From the NCBI GenBank assembly GCA_963850195.1, contig CAWKKD010000005.1, forward strand, positions 2,666,001-2,730,000: a stretch of DNA of 64,000 nt. The letters run 5' to 3'. Within the stretch, counting starts at the first letter, position 1; each line of letters begins with the position of its first letter. The stretch is from Actinoallomurus sp963850195. GTDB taxonomy: Bacteria; Actinomycetota; Actinomycetes; Streptosporangiales; Streptosporangiaceae. The position numbers and the translations under genes were made by a program. The notes below the pieces were generated by a model. It searched no databases, was not told the DNA's origin, and saw nothing but the letters and a program-made list of their open reading frames with translations. Shown here piece by piece: positions 1 to 8,161 of the stretch.

Positions 1-475
1 GGTCCTCGACGCCGGGGAACTCCCGGCCGACCTGCGCCTCGGCGCCGTCGTCGCGCACCAGGGAGAACCGCCAGACCGTCTTCGACGAGCCGATACGGGC
101 GCCGGACAGGCGCAGCTCGCGTACGGCATCCCAGGGGAAGGCCGTCACCGAGCGGCCGGCGAACATGATGAGGCCGTTCTCGTACCGGTAGAGGATCCGG
201 CCGTACCCGGGCGCGACGTCGCGGATCAGGATGCGGCCGGCCGCGCCGAGGTAGCCGACCGTGAGGACCAGGCTGAGCCCGGCGGCCCAGCCGATGCCCT
301 GCGACAGGAAGACCACGGTGAAGGGCAGCAGCACCAGGCCGGGCAGTCCGAGGACCATCAGCCAGGTACGGGATCGTCCGGTCAGGGCACGCGGATCGTG
401 CACGCCGAGCAGCTCGCCGAGGAGCTCCTCGTCGGCCAGCACGCGGACTTCGGACGGGGGACGCACATCGCTCAA
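1..475 (-). CDS. Partial membrane protein, DUF6585-like (3' end cut by window)
   Basis: The frame is open on the minus strand from a TTG at 475 to the window edge and gives about 158 residues. GTG at 466 is an alternative start, and neither has a strong ribosome site. After a short acidic N-terminus there is a two-helix membrane hairpin (about residues 38-82). A soluble part follows, reading YENGLIMFAGR, an Arg/Trp-rich strand and VWRFSLVRDDG. That order resembles actinobacterial DUF6585-type proteins, which have a membrane hairpin and then a PH-like fold. The C-terminus lies outside the window. Third codon positions are almost all G or C, which supports the frame. Function is unknown and the family assignment is tentative. 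Confidence 0.6.
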   Translation of the reverse strand, partial: MSDVRPPSEVRVLADEELLGELLGVHDPRALTGRSRTWLMVLGLPGLVLLPFTVVFLSQGIGWAAGLSLVLTVGYLGAAGRILIRDVAPGYGRILYRYENGLIMFAGRSVTAFPWDAVRELRLSGARIGSSKTVWRFSLVRDDGAEAQVGREFPGVED

Positions 476-695
476 GACAACACCATGCTCGAGTGGGGGC
501 TACAAACCAACACCAATGGCCGCATACCCACAAGTCCGAGCGATGAAGCGGCGCCGGGCCGCCGCGACCGGCACCGGCCGAGCACGGCCCGGCGCCGATT
601 TAACGGCGACACGCGGTCGAGGATCACCACGACATCGGCTCGATCCGGCCAAGATGGGGGCTACCCGACGGCCCCGATGGTTGACTTCCCCTCAT

Positions 696-1772
696 ATGAC
701 TGACACCCCCGCGCAGTATTCGAAAGTTCAGCGACGACTCCTCACCGCGCTCGGCGGTCTCGGCGTCGTGGCGCTCGCCACGGCGACGTTCGTGCTGTCG
801 TACGGAGACCTGCGGGCGCTCGCGATCCAGGGCGGCGCCGTCCGCCACCGGGCGTACCTCTACCCCGGCGTGGTCGATGGCCTGGTCGTCGTCGTCATCC
901 TGTCCATCCTGACGGCGCGCCGGTCCCGGTGGATCTCGCGAGCGCTGCGCTGGCTCCTGCTGCTGCTGCTCGTCGGCGGCGCGGGCACGGCGGGCGTCTG
1001 GCACGCGATCCGCGGCTACGGCCGGCTGTCACACGCCTGGGTGTCCGGCGGGGTCGCGGCCGCGCCCTGGGCCATCCTCGTGATCGCCGTCTGGCTCTGG
1101 CTGGCCATGATCAAGCAGGCGCTGGGCCTGCGGCCGAGGCGTGACCGCTCCGCCTCCGCGCCGGAACCCACCGCCGCCGTCGTCGACCAGGCGATCGTCC
1201 CGGGCTTCGCCGACCCCGAGCCCCAGGAGACACGGGAGCTGGTCCGCGCCGTGCACGTACGCGAGCTCGAGGCCGTACGCGCGACCGAGCCGGAGCCGGT
1301 GCCCGCAGGGGTGTCGATGGACTGGCTCGACCCGGCGCCCTCCACCGCGCCGCTGGAGCCCATGGAGTGGCAGCCCGCGACGGCGCCGACGGGCGCGCAC
1401 GTCGAGCCTGAGGTCGTGCCCGACACGCCCGTCGTGATCGAGGAGGACCCGGAGGAGCCGGAGGACGTCGCGCCCGTGCCCTTCACGGCGCCGACCTCGC
1501 TGCCGACCGACGTCATGCTCGTCGGCGGGCCGCGCCCCAAGCCCGATCTGTCCGACACGCAGCCCGACGGCATCAAGCTCCCGAACACGCGGCCGGATGG
1601 CATCAAGCAGGTCGAGCGCACGGGTGGCGAGGACGACGACGCGGACGACGAGGCGTACACGGACGAGCGCGCCGAGGACCCCGACGCCGGCGAGACCGAG
1701 CGCGACGAAGACGCCGAGATGCCCCCGCCCTTCGGACAGTTCCGCAGCTCACCGACGCCTCCGCGCGACTGA
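696..1772 (+). CDS. DUF2637 membrane protein with long acidic tail
   Basis: This 358-residue protein has four hydrophobic segments, at about residues 18-36, 50-75, 82-103 and 118-145. A Pro/Glu/Asp-rich tail of roughly 200 residues follows and ends in very acidic sequence. The layout matches DUF2637 (SpdB-type) proteins, which are common on actinomycete chromosomes and conjugative plasmids and are annotated as transfer or spread-associated. The ATG at 696 was chosen because the open frame further upstream has noncoding codon use and the first membrane segment begins soon after. No transfer genes lie nearby, so a conjugative role is not supported here. The tail holds short near-repeats such as DTQPDGIKLPN and NTRPDGIKQVE. 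Confidence 0.75.
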   Translation: MTDTPAQYSKVQRRLLTALGGLGVVALATATFVLSYGDLRALAIQGGAVRHRAYLYPGVVDGLVVVVILSILTARRSRWISRALRWLLLLLLVGGAGTAGVWHAIRGYGRLSHAWVSGGVAAAPWAILVIAVWLWLAMIKQALGLRPRRDRSASAPEPTAAVVDQAIVPGFADPEPQETRELVRAVHVRELEAVRATEPEPVPAGVSMDWLDPAPSTAPLEPMEWQPATAPTGAHVEPEVVPDTPVVIEEDPEEPEDVAPVPFTAPTSLPTDVMLVGGPRPKPDLSDTQPDGIKLPNTRPDGIKQVERTGGEDDDADDEAYTDERAEDPDAGETERDEDAEMPPPFGQFRSSPTPPRD

Positions 1773-1824
1773 CCGCACCTACGACGGCTGGTCGAACCCG
1801 CGCTGACGGGGAAAGCTGAGGATC

Positions 1825-3030
1825 ATGGACACCTGGGTTCCCGTACGCGAGGACAGCGGCTTCGGGGTGAACAACCTGCCGTACGGCGTCTTCTCCCAGC
1901 GTGGCGAACTGCCGCGCGTGGGTGTCGCCATCGGCGAGTACGTGCTCGACCTGGCCGAGCTGTCGGCCGCCGGACTGCTCGCCGACCGCCGGTGGTTCGC
2001 CGCCGGGTCGCTCAACGCCTTCATGGCCGCCGGGCGCGCGGTCTGGCAGCCGACGCGGGACCGCCTCACGGCGCTGCTCACCGACGAGGCGTACCGCGAC
2101 GACGTCGAGCCCCGCCTGTCCCCGCTCGCCGACGTCATGCTGCACATGCCGTTCGACGTGGCGGACTACGTCGACTTCTACTCCTCGCGCGAGCACGCCA
2201 CGAACCTCGGGCGGATCCTGCGGCCCGGCGGCGAGCCTCTGCTGCCGAACTGGCCGCACATGCCGGTCGGGTACCACGGCCGCGCGGGCACGGTCGTGCC
2301 CTCGGGCACGCAGGTCGTCCGGCCGTCCGGCCAGCGCCGCGGCGAGGAGGGCCCGGTGTTCGGCCCGAGCGTCAAGCTCGACATCGAGGCCGAGGTCGGC
2401 TTCGTGGTCGGCGCACCGTCGGCGTACGGGCGACCGGTGTCGACGGCCGCGTTCCGCGACCACGTGTTCGGGTTCGTGCTGCTCAACGACTGGAGCGCGC
2501 GCGACGTCCAGGCCTGGGAGTACCAGCCGCTCGGCCCGTTCCTGGCCAAGTCGTTCGCGACGTCGATCGCGCCGTGGGTGGTGCCGGTCGCCGCGCTGGA
2601 GGCGGCGCGCGTCCCCCCGCCGGTGCAGGACCCGAAAGCGCTCCCCTACCTGCACTGCGACGAGCCTTGGGGGCTCGACCTGACCCTCGAGGTGGAGCTG
2701 AACGGGTACGTGGTGAGCCGCCCGCCGTTCGCCGGGATGTACTGGACGCCGCCGCAGCAGCTCGCCCACTCGACCATCAACGGCGCCGTCCTGCGTACCG
2801 GCGACCTGATGGGGTCCGGCACGGTCTCGGGGCCCGAGCGCGGCCAGCGCGGCAGCCTCATCGAGCTCACGTGGAACGGCGAGGATCCCCTGGAGCTGCC
2901 CGACGGTTCGAAGCGGGTGTTCCTTCAGGACGGCGACACCGTACGGATCACGGCGAGCGCGCCGGGCGAGGGCGGCCGGCGGATCGGCTTCGGCGGCGTC
3001 GTGGGTACGGTCCTGCCTCCCGTCGGCTGA
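1825..3030 (+). CDS. fahA: Fumarylacetoacetase
   Basis: This predicted cytoplasmic enzyme cleaves 4-fumarylacetoacetate to fumarate and acetoacetate, the last step of tyrosine and homogentisate breakdown. It has 401 residues, slightly below the usual 410-430. The N-terminal SH3-like part opens with WVPVREDSGFGVNNLPYG. The C-terminal FAH fold has the expected metal-site pieces: DFYSSREHATNLG near residue 117, the LDIEAEVGF pair of Glu near 189-191, and LLNDWSARD near 221. The GMYWTPPQQLAHSTINGA block is also typical. It stands alone: no homogentisate dioxygenase or maleylacetoacetate isomerase is adjacent. The ATG is preceded by a GGGGAAAG-type ribosome site. Confidence 0.93.
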   Translation: MDTWVPVREDSGFGVNNLPYGVFSQRGELPRVGVAIGEYVLDLAELSAAGLLADRRWFAAGSLNAFMAAGRAVWQPTRDRLTALLTDEAYRDDVEPRLSPLADVMLHMPFDVADYVDFYSSREHATNLGRILRPGGEPLLPNWPHMPVGYHGRAGTVVPSGTQVVRPSGQRRGEEGPVFGPSVKLDIEAEVGFVVGAPSAYGRPVSTAAFRDHVFGFVLLNDWSARDVQAWEYQPLGPFLAKSFATSIAPWVVPVAALEAARVPPPVQDPKALPYLHCDEPWGLDLTLEVELNGYVVSRPPFAGMYWTPPQQLAHSTINGAVLRTGDLMGSGTVSGPERGQRGSLIELTWNGEDPLELPDGSKRVFLQDGDTVRITASAPGEGGRRIGFGGVVGTVLPPVG

Positions 3031-3126
3031 CGCGCCACGCGGCCGTGAGCGCCACGCCTGCGGGCGAACGCCCGGTCATGAGACGAAGGACCTGTGCGCG
3101 GCGTCGACGAGCCCTCAGCGGCCCCG

Positions 3127-3609
3127 TCAGCGAATGACGAGCGCCGTGGCGATGGCGGCGAGTCCCTCGCCGCGCCCGGTCAGGCCGAGGCCGTCCGTGG
3201 TGGTGCCGGAGATGCTGACCGACGCGCCGCCCAGGGCCTCGCTCAGGACCTTCTCGGCCTCGCCACGCCGCGGCCCGATCTTCGGACGGTTGCCGATGAC
3301 CTGGATGGCGACGTTGCCGATCTCACAGCCCGCCTCGGTGAGGCGTCGGTGGACCTCGCGCAGGAGGTCGACGCCCGCCGCGCCCGACCACCGCGGGTCG
3401 GAGGTGCCGAACACCGCGCCGAGGTCGCCCAGACCCGCGGCGGTCAGCAGGGCGTCGCAGGCGGCGTGCGCCGCGACGTCACCGTCGGAGTGTCCGGCGA
3501 GCCCGTCGCCCTGGTCGGGCCAGTCGAGGCCCGCGACACGGAGCGGGCGTCCGGAACCGAACGGGTGGACGTCGACTCCGACGCCCACCCGTGGAAATCG
3601 TGCTTTCAA
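3127..3609 (-). CDS. ispF: 2-C-methyl-D-erythritol 2,4-cyclodiphosphate synthase
   Basis: This is the MEP-pathway enzyme that forms the cyclic diphosphate on the way to isoprenoid units. From the TTG at 3609 it has 160 residues, the normal length. The metal ligands are visible as DVH at residues 13-15 and the His in GHSDGD near 47. The conserved AVFGTSDPRW and the C-terminal TTDGLGLTGRGEG are also present. An internal GTG (the V of PRVGVGVDVH) would shorten it by seven residues. The gene begins five bases after the carD stop, so it is surely cotranscribed with carD. In many actinobacteria ispD sits between carD and ispF; here it does not. Confidence 0.92.
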   Translation of the reverse strand: MKARFPRVGVGVDVHPFGSGRPLRVAGLDWPDQGDGLAGHSDGDVAAHAACDALLTAAGLGDLGAVFGTSDPRWSGAAGVDLLREVHRRLTEAGCEIGNVAIQVIGNRPKIGPRRGEAEKVLSEALGGASVSISGTTTDGLGLTGRGEGLAAIATALVIR

Positions 3610-3614
3610 TGTGC

Positions 3615-4097
3615 CTAGCCGGCCAGAACCTCGTCGAGGAGGGCTTCGGCCTTGTCCTCGTTGGTCTTCTCGGCGAGCGCAAGCTCGCTGACGAGTATCT
3701 GTCGCGCCTTCGCCAGCATTCGCTTCTCGCCTGCCGACAGGCCGCGTTCTTTGTCCCGCCGCCACAGATCACGGACAACCTCAGCGACCTTGTTGACGTC
3801 GCCGGACGCAAGCTTCTCAAGGTTCGCCTTGTAACGGCGCGACCAGTTGGTGGGTTCTTCGGTGTATGGTGCCCGAAGCACCTCGAACACCTTCTCCAAA
3901 CCCTCCTGGCCCACTACGTCACGAACGCCGACCAGCTCGGCATTCTCCGCGGGGACGCGAACGGTGAGATCACCCTTGTCTACCTTGAGCACCAGGTAGG
4001 TCTTGTCCTGACCCTTGATGGCACGAGTCTCGATGGCTTCGATCCGAGCAGCCCCATGATGGGGGTAGACGACAGTGTCGCCGACCTTGAAAGTCAT
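3615..4097 (-). CDS. carD: CarD, RNA polymerase-binding transcription regulator
   Basis: CarD binds the RNA polymerase beta subunit and stabilises open complexes, mainly at housekeeping and rRNA promoters. The protein has 160 residues, the standard length. The N-terminal RNAP-interaction domain begins FKVGDTVVYPHHGAARIEAIE and the C-terminal helical DNA-contact part contains NWSRRYKANLEKLASGD and RMLAKARQILVSELALAE. The ATG follows a GGAAGGGG ribosome site. ispF follows directly downstream on the same strand. The divergent gene at 4400 is separated by a 302-base promoter region. Confidence 0.96.
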   Translation of the reverse strand: MTFKVGDTVVYPHHGAARIEAIETRAIKGQDKTYLVLKVDKGDLTVRVPAENAELVGVRDVVGQEGLEKVFEVLRAPYTEEPTNWSRRYKANLEKLASGDVNKVAEVVRDLWRRDKERGLSAGEKRMLAKARQILVSELALAEKTNEDKAEALLDEVLAG

Positions 4098-4399
4098 GTG
4101 ACAAGTACCCCTTCCGCTACGGATAAGGGTAGCACGCTGCAGGGACCTGCTGAACCGACGTTACAGGCATATGCGCAGGTCAGCACGGTAATTAGGGTAT
4201 TGACAAAGCCCCAAACCCATGCCTCATCCGCCCCGCAGAGGGCTTCTCTGAACCGATTGGGCTACCCCGCGCACACGGCGCCGGAAGCGGCTCATACTGG
4301 AGATGGACGGGCCGACACGGACCTGACGCCCCTTGAGTGTGACTCGAGTGGCGCCGGACTCCAGGCGGCGCCGTAGCGGCCCGAGAAGGTAGGTGTGGC
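4098..4399. promoter_or_regulatory. 302-base divergent intergenic region upstream of carD and of the 4400 gene
   Basis: No gene is visible. The stretch is less GC-rich than its surroundings and must hold the outward promoters for carD (left) and the gene at 4400 (right). On the plus strand a TTGACA hexamer occurs at about 4200, but no convincing minus-10 element could be assigned by eye. No strong hairpin was seen. Confidence 0.4.
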
Positions 4400-5122
4400 G
4401 TGGGGTTTCACGGCGACCATGACGACTACGGGCTACCCAAGGTCGACGTCGTCGTTCCGGACGACGCGCGGGAGCTCGACCGCGACCTGATCGCATACCG
4501 GCGCGAGATGCGGCAAGAGCGCCGCCGCGCGCGCTGGCAACGCCTCGGACGCCCCTTCACTCGTTACGGGATCGCAACACCCTTCATCGCGAGCGCCGTA
4601 CTCGTCGCCCTCATCAGCGGCGTGCTGATGACCGTCGTCTCCCCTCGTCCCAACCCACGGTCCGTACGCATGTCGCCCGCCGGTCCGACGAGCACGCGTC
4701 CCGGCACCGCCGGTGGCGCGCTTCCGCCGGGCCACCTCGTGGTCGGCGACCGCCGGATGCCGGTCTCCGGCGTGATCAACGTCGCCGGCGTCGTACTCCT
4801 CCTACCGCGTGACTGCCGCTGCGACACGGCCGTGGCCGACGTCGTCCGGCAGGCCGGCTCGGCACAGCTCCAGGTGTGGATGGTCGCCGACGGGCGCACC
4901 GGCAAGGACGCCGACGACGTGCGCCGGCTGGCCGACGCCACCTCGCACGGCCTCGCCGCCGTCGCCGACGACCCCGACCGCGTACTGTCCTCGGCGTTCC
5001 GCGCGAACGGGCTGACGGCGCTGCTCGTCCGCACCGACCGGGTCGTACGCTCGGTCATACGTGCCCTGCCGCCGCACCGCGACCTGACCGCTGATCTGCG
5101 GGCGCTGCAGACTCCGAGCTGA
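4400..5122 (+). CDS. Membrane-anchored protein of unknown function, possibly thioredoxin-like
   Basis: This 240-residue protein starts at a GTG. It has an acidic then Arg-rich cytoplasmic N-terminus (about 1-55), one membrane segment at about 60-82, and an extracytoplasmic domain. That domain contains a hydrophobic strand followed by PRDCRCDTAVADVVRQ near residue 137, and then a QVWMVADG strand and an alternating alpha/beta pattern. A hydrophobic strand followed by a close Cys pair and a helix is reminiscent of a thioredoxin fold, but the pair is C-x-C rather than C-x-x-C. No family could be named. It faces away from carD and lies 117 bases before a lipoprotein gene on the same strand, so the two may be coexpressed. 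Confidence 0.7.
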   Translation: MGFHGDHDDYGLPKVDVVVPDDARELDRDLIAYRREMRQERRRARWQRLGRPFTRYGIATPFIASAVLVALISGVLMTVVSPRPNPRSVRMSPAGPTSTRPGTAGGALPPGHLVVGDRRMPVSGVINVAGVVLLLPRDCRCDTAVADVVRQAGSAQLQVWMVADGRTGKDADDVRRLADATSHGLAAVADDPDRVLSSAFRANGLTALLVRTDRVVRSVIRALPPHRDLTADLRALQTPS

Positions 5123-5239
5123 GCCCCGCCCGCTCCTCCGCCCCCCACGTCAGGGTCCGCGAAAGGCATCGCTACGCTTCCCTGTGGCGTTTCGCGCGCC
5201 CTCGGAAAGTCCAGTCCCGCCCAAGGAGAAAACGACGCC

Positions 5240-6097
5240 GTGAGTCGCAACAACCGCCGGGCCGTCGCCATCGCCGTGGCAGGCGTCTTCGCCGTCGCCC
5301 CGACCGTGACCGCGTGCGCCGCCGGCCGGCATCCGCAGACCGCGATGCCGAGTCAGCTCGCCGAAGGCGTCAACGCCTCCGCGCACCAGATCGACGTCCG
5401 CAACGCCTTCGTGCTCGGCCCGGAGCCCGGCCGCCGCCTCGCGGCCGGCGTCGACGTGCCGCTCTACGCCTGGTTCGTGAACCACGCGTCCACCCCGGAC
5501 CGGCTCGTGGCCGTCGAGGCCTCCGGCGTGGCCCAGGGCGTACAGATCACCGGCGGCGGCCTCGAGCTGACGCCTGGCAAGCTCGTCACGACCGCGCAGG
5601 GCGCCGTCACGCCGCCGACCGTCACGGGCCGCCCGATTCCCGGATCGCCCGGCACGCGTACGCCCAAGCCGGGTCAGACGCCCAGCGCGCCGATCCGCCG
5701 TCCGCTCGCCCCCGGCTCGGCCTCCCCGAGCGCCTCGGGCAAGGCGGCTCCGGGTTCCGCGACGCCGCTGCCGGTCCCCTCGAGCAACACCGGCGCCCCC
5801 GGCATGAAGCAGGGCAACGCCTCCGTGGTCGTCCTCAAGGGCATCGCGCACGAGCTGGCCGGCGGCGAGTCGTTGAAGCTGACGCTCCACTTCCAGCAGG
5901 CCGGCCTGGTCACGCTGCTGGTCCCGGTCGTACCGCGCGGGGGCTACTACGCGACGTACGCGCCGGCTCCGGCCGGCCCGCCGGTCTTGGCGCCGCCGAG
6001 CCTGCTGCCGCAGAAGATCAGCGGTGCGCCGACCGCGGGCACCAAGGCCAAGAAGCCCAAGAAGGTCAAGAAGCCCACTCCGGCGCCCAGCGCCTGA
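5240..6097 (+). CDS. Lipoprotein of unknown function with Pro/Ser-rich spacer
   Basis: This 285-residue exported lipoprotein starts at a GTG behind an AAGGAG ribosome site. The signal peptide has a lipobox ending TACAAG near residue 27. The mature part has a beta-rich segment (about 40-130) that reads like a small copper-chaperone or DUF461-type fold. A Pro/Ser/Ala-rich linker follows, then a second beta segment with VVLKGIAHELAGGESLKLTLHF, and finally a Lys-rich tail. Half of the putative fold on each side of the linker is unusual; the linker may be an insertion in one domain. The fold assignment is inference. It converges on regX3, with a strong hairpin between them. Confidence 0.75.
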   Translation: MSRNNRRAVAIAVAGVFAVAPTVTACAAGRHPQTAMPSQLAEGVNASAHQIDVRNAFVLGPEPGRRLAAGVDVPLYAWFVNHASTPDRLVAVEASGVAQGVQITGGGLELTPGKLVTTAQGAVTPPTVTGRPIPGSPGTRTPKPGQTPSAPIRRPLAPGSASPSASGKAAPGSATPLPVPSSNTGAPGMKQGNASVVVLKGIAHELAGGESLKLTLHFQQAGLVTLLVPVVPRGGYYATYAPAPAGPPVLAPPSLLPQKISGAPTAGTKAKKPKKVKKPTPAPSA

Positions 6098-6105
6098 GCA
6101 GGATC

Positions 6106-6135
6106 GTGGGATCCGCGCTCGGGCGCGGATCCCAC
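6106..6135. terminator. Perfect 13-bp hairpin between convergent genes
   Basis: GTGGGATCCGCGC at 6106-6118 pairs perfectly with 6123-6135 around a TCGG loop. It lies between the stop codons of the lipoprotein gene (plus) and regX3 (minus). There is no T-run, as is common for actinomycete terminators, and it could serve both directions. Confidence 0.75.
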
Positions 6136-6142
6136 CCGCCCG

Positions 6143-6829
6143 CTACTCGTCGGGCTCGAACTTGTAGCCCAGGCCTCGTACGGTGACGATGAACCTCGGC
6201 GTCGACGGCGCGGGCTCGATCTTGGCGCGCAGCCGCTTGATGTGCACGTCCAGGGTCTTGGTGTCACCGACGTAGTCGGCGCCCCAGACGCGGTCGATGA
6301 GCTGCATGCGGGTCAGGACGCGGCCCGCGTTGCGCAGCAGGACCTCGAGCAGCTCGAACTCCTTCAGCGGCAGCGGTACCTCACGGCCGGAGACGGTGAC
6401 GACGTGCCGCTCGACGTCCATGCGCACCGGGCCCGCCTCGAGGGTGGGCGGCGCGAGCTCCTCGACGTCACCCCGGCGGCGCAGCACGGCGCGGATCCGT
6501 GCGACGAGCTCGCGTGAGGAGAACGGCTTCGTGACGTAGTCGTCCGCGCCCAGCTCCAGGCCGACGACCTTGTCCACCTCGCTGTCCTTGGCCGTCAGCA
6601 TGATCACCGGGACGTTGGACTTGGTCCGCAGCTCGCGGCACACCTCGGTGCCGGGCAGGCCGGGCAGCATCAGGTCGAGCAGCACGAGGTCGGCGCCGGC
6701 GCGGTCGAAGGACTCCAGGGCGTCCGGCCCGGTGGCCGCGACCGCGACCTCGAATCCCTCCTTGCGAAGCATGTACGACAGCGCGTCGCTGAACGACTCC
6801 TCGTCTTCCACGACGAGCACTCGGGTCAC
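6143..6829 (-). CDS. regX3: Phosphate-starvation response regulator RegX3/PhoP
   Basis: This OmpR-class response regulator has 228 residues. The receiver domain (1-120) has the acidic pair EDE near residue 8, the phosphoacceptor Asp in LLDLMLPG near 52, and TAKD and VTKPF with the conserved Lys near 100. The winged-helix DNA-binding domain (about 130-228) ends in VRGLGYKFEPDE. It starts at a GTG that overlaps the senX3 stop as GTGA, so translation is coupled. With SenX3 it controls phosphate-starvation genes through 11-bp direct repeats (PHO boxes), and such a box lies upstream of the divergent phoU. Confidence 0.95.
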   Translation of the reverse strand: MTRVLVVEDEESFSDALSYMLRKEGFEVAVAATGPDALESFDRAGADLVLLDLMLPGLPGTEVCRELRTKSNVPVIMLTAKDSEVDKVVGLELGADDYVTKPFSSRELVARIRAVLRRRGDVEELAPPTLEAGPVRMDVERHVVTVSGREVPLPLKEFELLEVLLRNAGRVLTRMQLIDRVWGADYVGDTKTLDVHIKRLRAKIEPAPSTPRFIVTVRGLGYKFEPDE

Positions 6830-8001
6830 TGGGGGGCCTCCCGTACGGTGGCTTGCTCGGGGTAATCCTCCGCGGACGCGAAGGTACTCAACAACGGCAG
6901 GCGGATGGTGAAGGTCGACCCGGAGCCTTCCTTGCTCCAGACGTTGACCTCGCCGCGGTGCCGGCTCGCCGCGTGTTTGACGATGGCGAGCCCAAGACCG
7001 GTGCCCCCGGTCTGCCGGGAGCGCGCCGGGTCGACGCGGTAGAACCGCTCGAAGATTCGTTGCAGGTCGGCCTCTGGGATGCCGATGCCCTGGTCGGTGA
7101 CGCTGACCTCGGCGTACCGGTCGTCGGCCTTGCGGGTGCAGACGACGACTCGGGTGTGCTCGGGGCTGTAGGCCACCGCGTTGTCGATGAAGTTGCGGAC
7201 GGCGGTGATGAGGAGCTCCTCGTCGCCGTGGACCTGCAGGCCCTCACGGCCGCCGACGGCGAGCGTGATGTCCTTGGGCTCGGCCTTGAGCCGGCACCGG
7301 TCGATGGCGTCGTGCACGACGTCGTCGAGCTCGACGACCTTGGGCTCGGGGACCGGCTCTCCACCCTGGAGGCGCGAGAGCGTGATCAGGTCCTGGACGA
7401 CGTTGGTGAGGCGTACGGACTCGTGCTGCATGCGCCGGGCGAACCGGCGTACCGCCTCCGGGTCGTCGGCGGCGTCCTCGATCGTCTCGGCCAGCAGCGA
7501 CATCGCGCCGACCGGGGTCTTCAGCTCGTGGCTCACGTTGGCCACGAAGTCGCGGCGCACCGCCTCGACGCGGCGCAGCTCGGTGAGGTCCTCGGCGAGG
7601 ACGAGGACGAGTCCGTGCGACCCCATGGGCGCGACGCGTACGGCGAACCACCGGCCCTCGCCCCGGCTGCGTACGACCTCGATCTCCTCTTCGCGGATCT
7701 CGCCGTCGCGGCGTACGAGCCGGGCCATCGCGAGAAGAGAGTCGACGACCAGCCGGTCGCCACTGACCAGTCCGAACGCGCGGGCCGCCGAACTCGCGCG
7801 CAGCACCCGGTCCTCCTGATCAACGATCACGGCCGAGGACCGGAGTACGCTCAGGACCGAGGCGACGCCGGCGGGCAGCCCCGCGCCCTGCGCCGGAAGA
7901 TTGGACGGCCGTTGTGCACGCTCACTTGCACGCACGGCCAGACCGGTCACCAGACCGGTCACGAGCCCTGCGGCACCGACCAGGCTTGCGACAACCTCCA
8001 C
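6826..8001 (-). CDS. senX3: Phosphate sensor histidine kinase SenX3/PhoR
   Basis: This 391-residue membrane kinase partners RegX3. An N-terminal membrane segment (about 3-25) is followed by a PAS-like domain (about 45-150). The dimerisation helix has NVSHELKTPVGAMS with the phosphorylated His near 168. The HATPase domain shows N, G1 and G2 boxes (NFIDNAVAYS, DQGIGIPEADLQRIFERFYR, GGTGLGLAIVKH). The GTG at 8001 was preferred because GAGG lies seven bases before it; the GTG at 8007 is too close to that site. phoU is divergent 160 bases away, which is the usual actinobacterial arrangement in which PhoU modulates the kinase. Confidence 0.94.
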   Translation of the reverse strand: MEVVASLVGAAGLVTGLVTGLAVRASERAQRPSNLPAQGAGLPAGVASVLSVLRSSAVIVDQEDRVLRASSAARAFGLVSGDRLVVDSLLAMARLVRRDGEIREEEIEVVRSRGEGRWFAVRVAPMGSHGLVLVLAEDLTELRRVEAVRRDFVANVSHELKTPVGAMSLLAETIEDAADDPEAVRRFARRMQHESVRLTNVVQDLITLSRLQGGEPVPEPKVVELDDVVHDAIDRCRLKAEPKDITLAVGGREGLQVHGDEELLITAVRNFIDNAVAYSPEHTRVVVCTRKADDRYAEVSVTDQGIGIPEADLQRIFERFYRVDPARSRQTGGTGLGLAIVKHAASRHRGEVNVWSKEGSGSTFTIRLPLLSTFASAEDYPEQATVREAPQ

Positions 8002-8068
8002 ATTCACACCTCGAATCGTAGGCGGGCCGTTGACCGGCTCCGGTCCATCCCTCCTCACCTGCAAGGAC

Positions 8069-8112
8069 GTTCGCCGAAAGTTCACCTCCAAACCCGAACG
8101 TGTTCATGGCGA
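8069..8112 (+). promoter_or_regulatory. PHO box: 11-bp direct repeats between senX3 and phoU
   Basis: Four consecutive 11-base units start at 8069, 8080, 8091 and 8102. Three of them read GTTCGCCGAAA, GTTCACCTCCA and GTTCATGGCGA, and the third unit (AACCCGAACGT) is degenerate. Actinomycete PhoP/RegX3 boxes are 11-bp direct repeats beginning GTTCACC, so this is a strong match in exactly the expected promoter region. A plausible minus-10 (TTTAGACT) lies at about 8122 for the phoU direction. Confidence 0.85.
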
Positions 8113-8161
8113 TCCGCCAATCTTTAGACTGGGCCCAACCGTCGATAGTGCAAGGATTCCA

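Noticed and set aside
1..695. Extension of the DUF2637 gene to 261
   Set aside because: The open frame upstream of 696 is a shadow of the minus-strand gene and has noncoding codon use.
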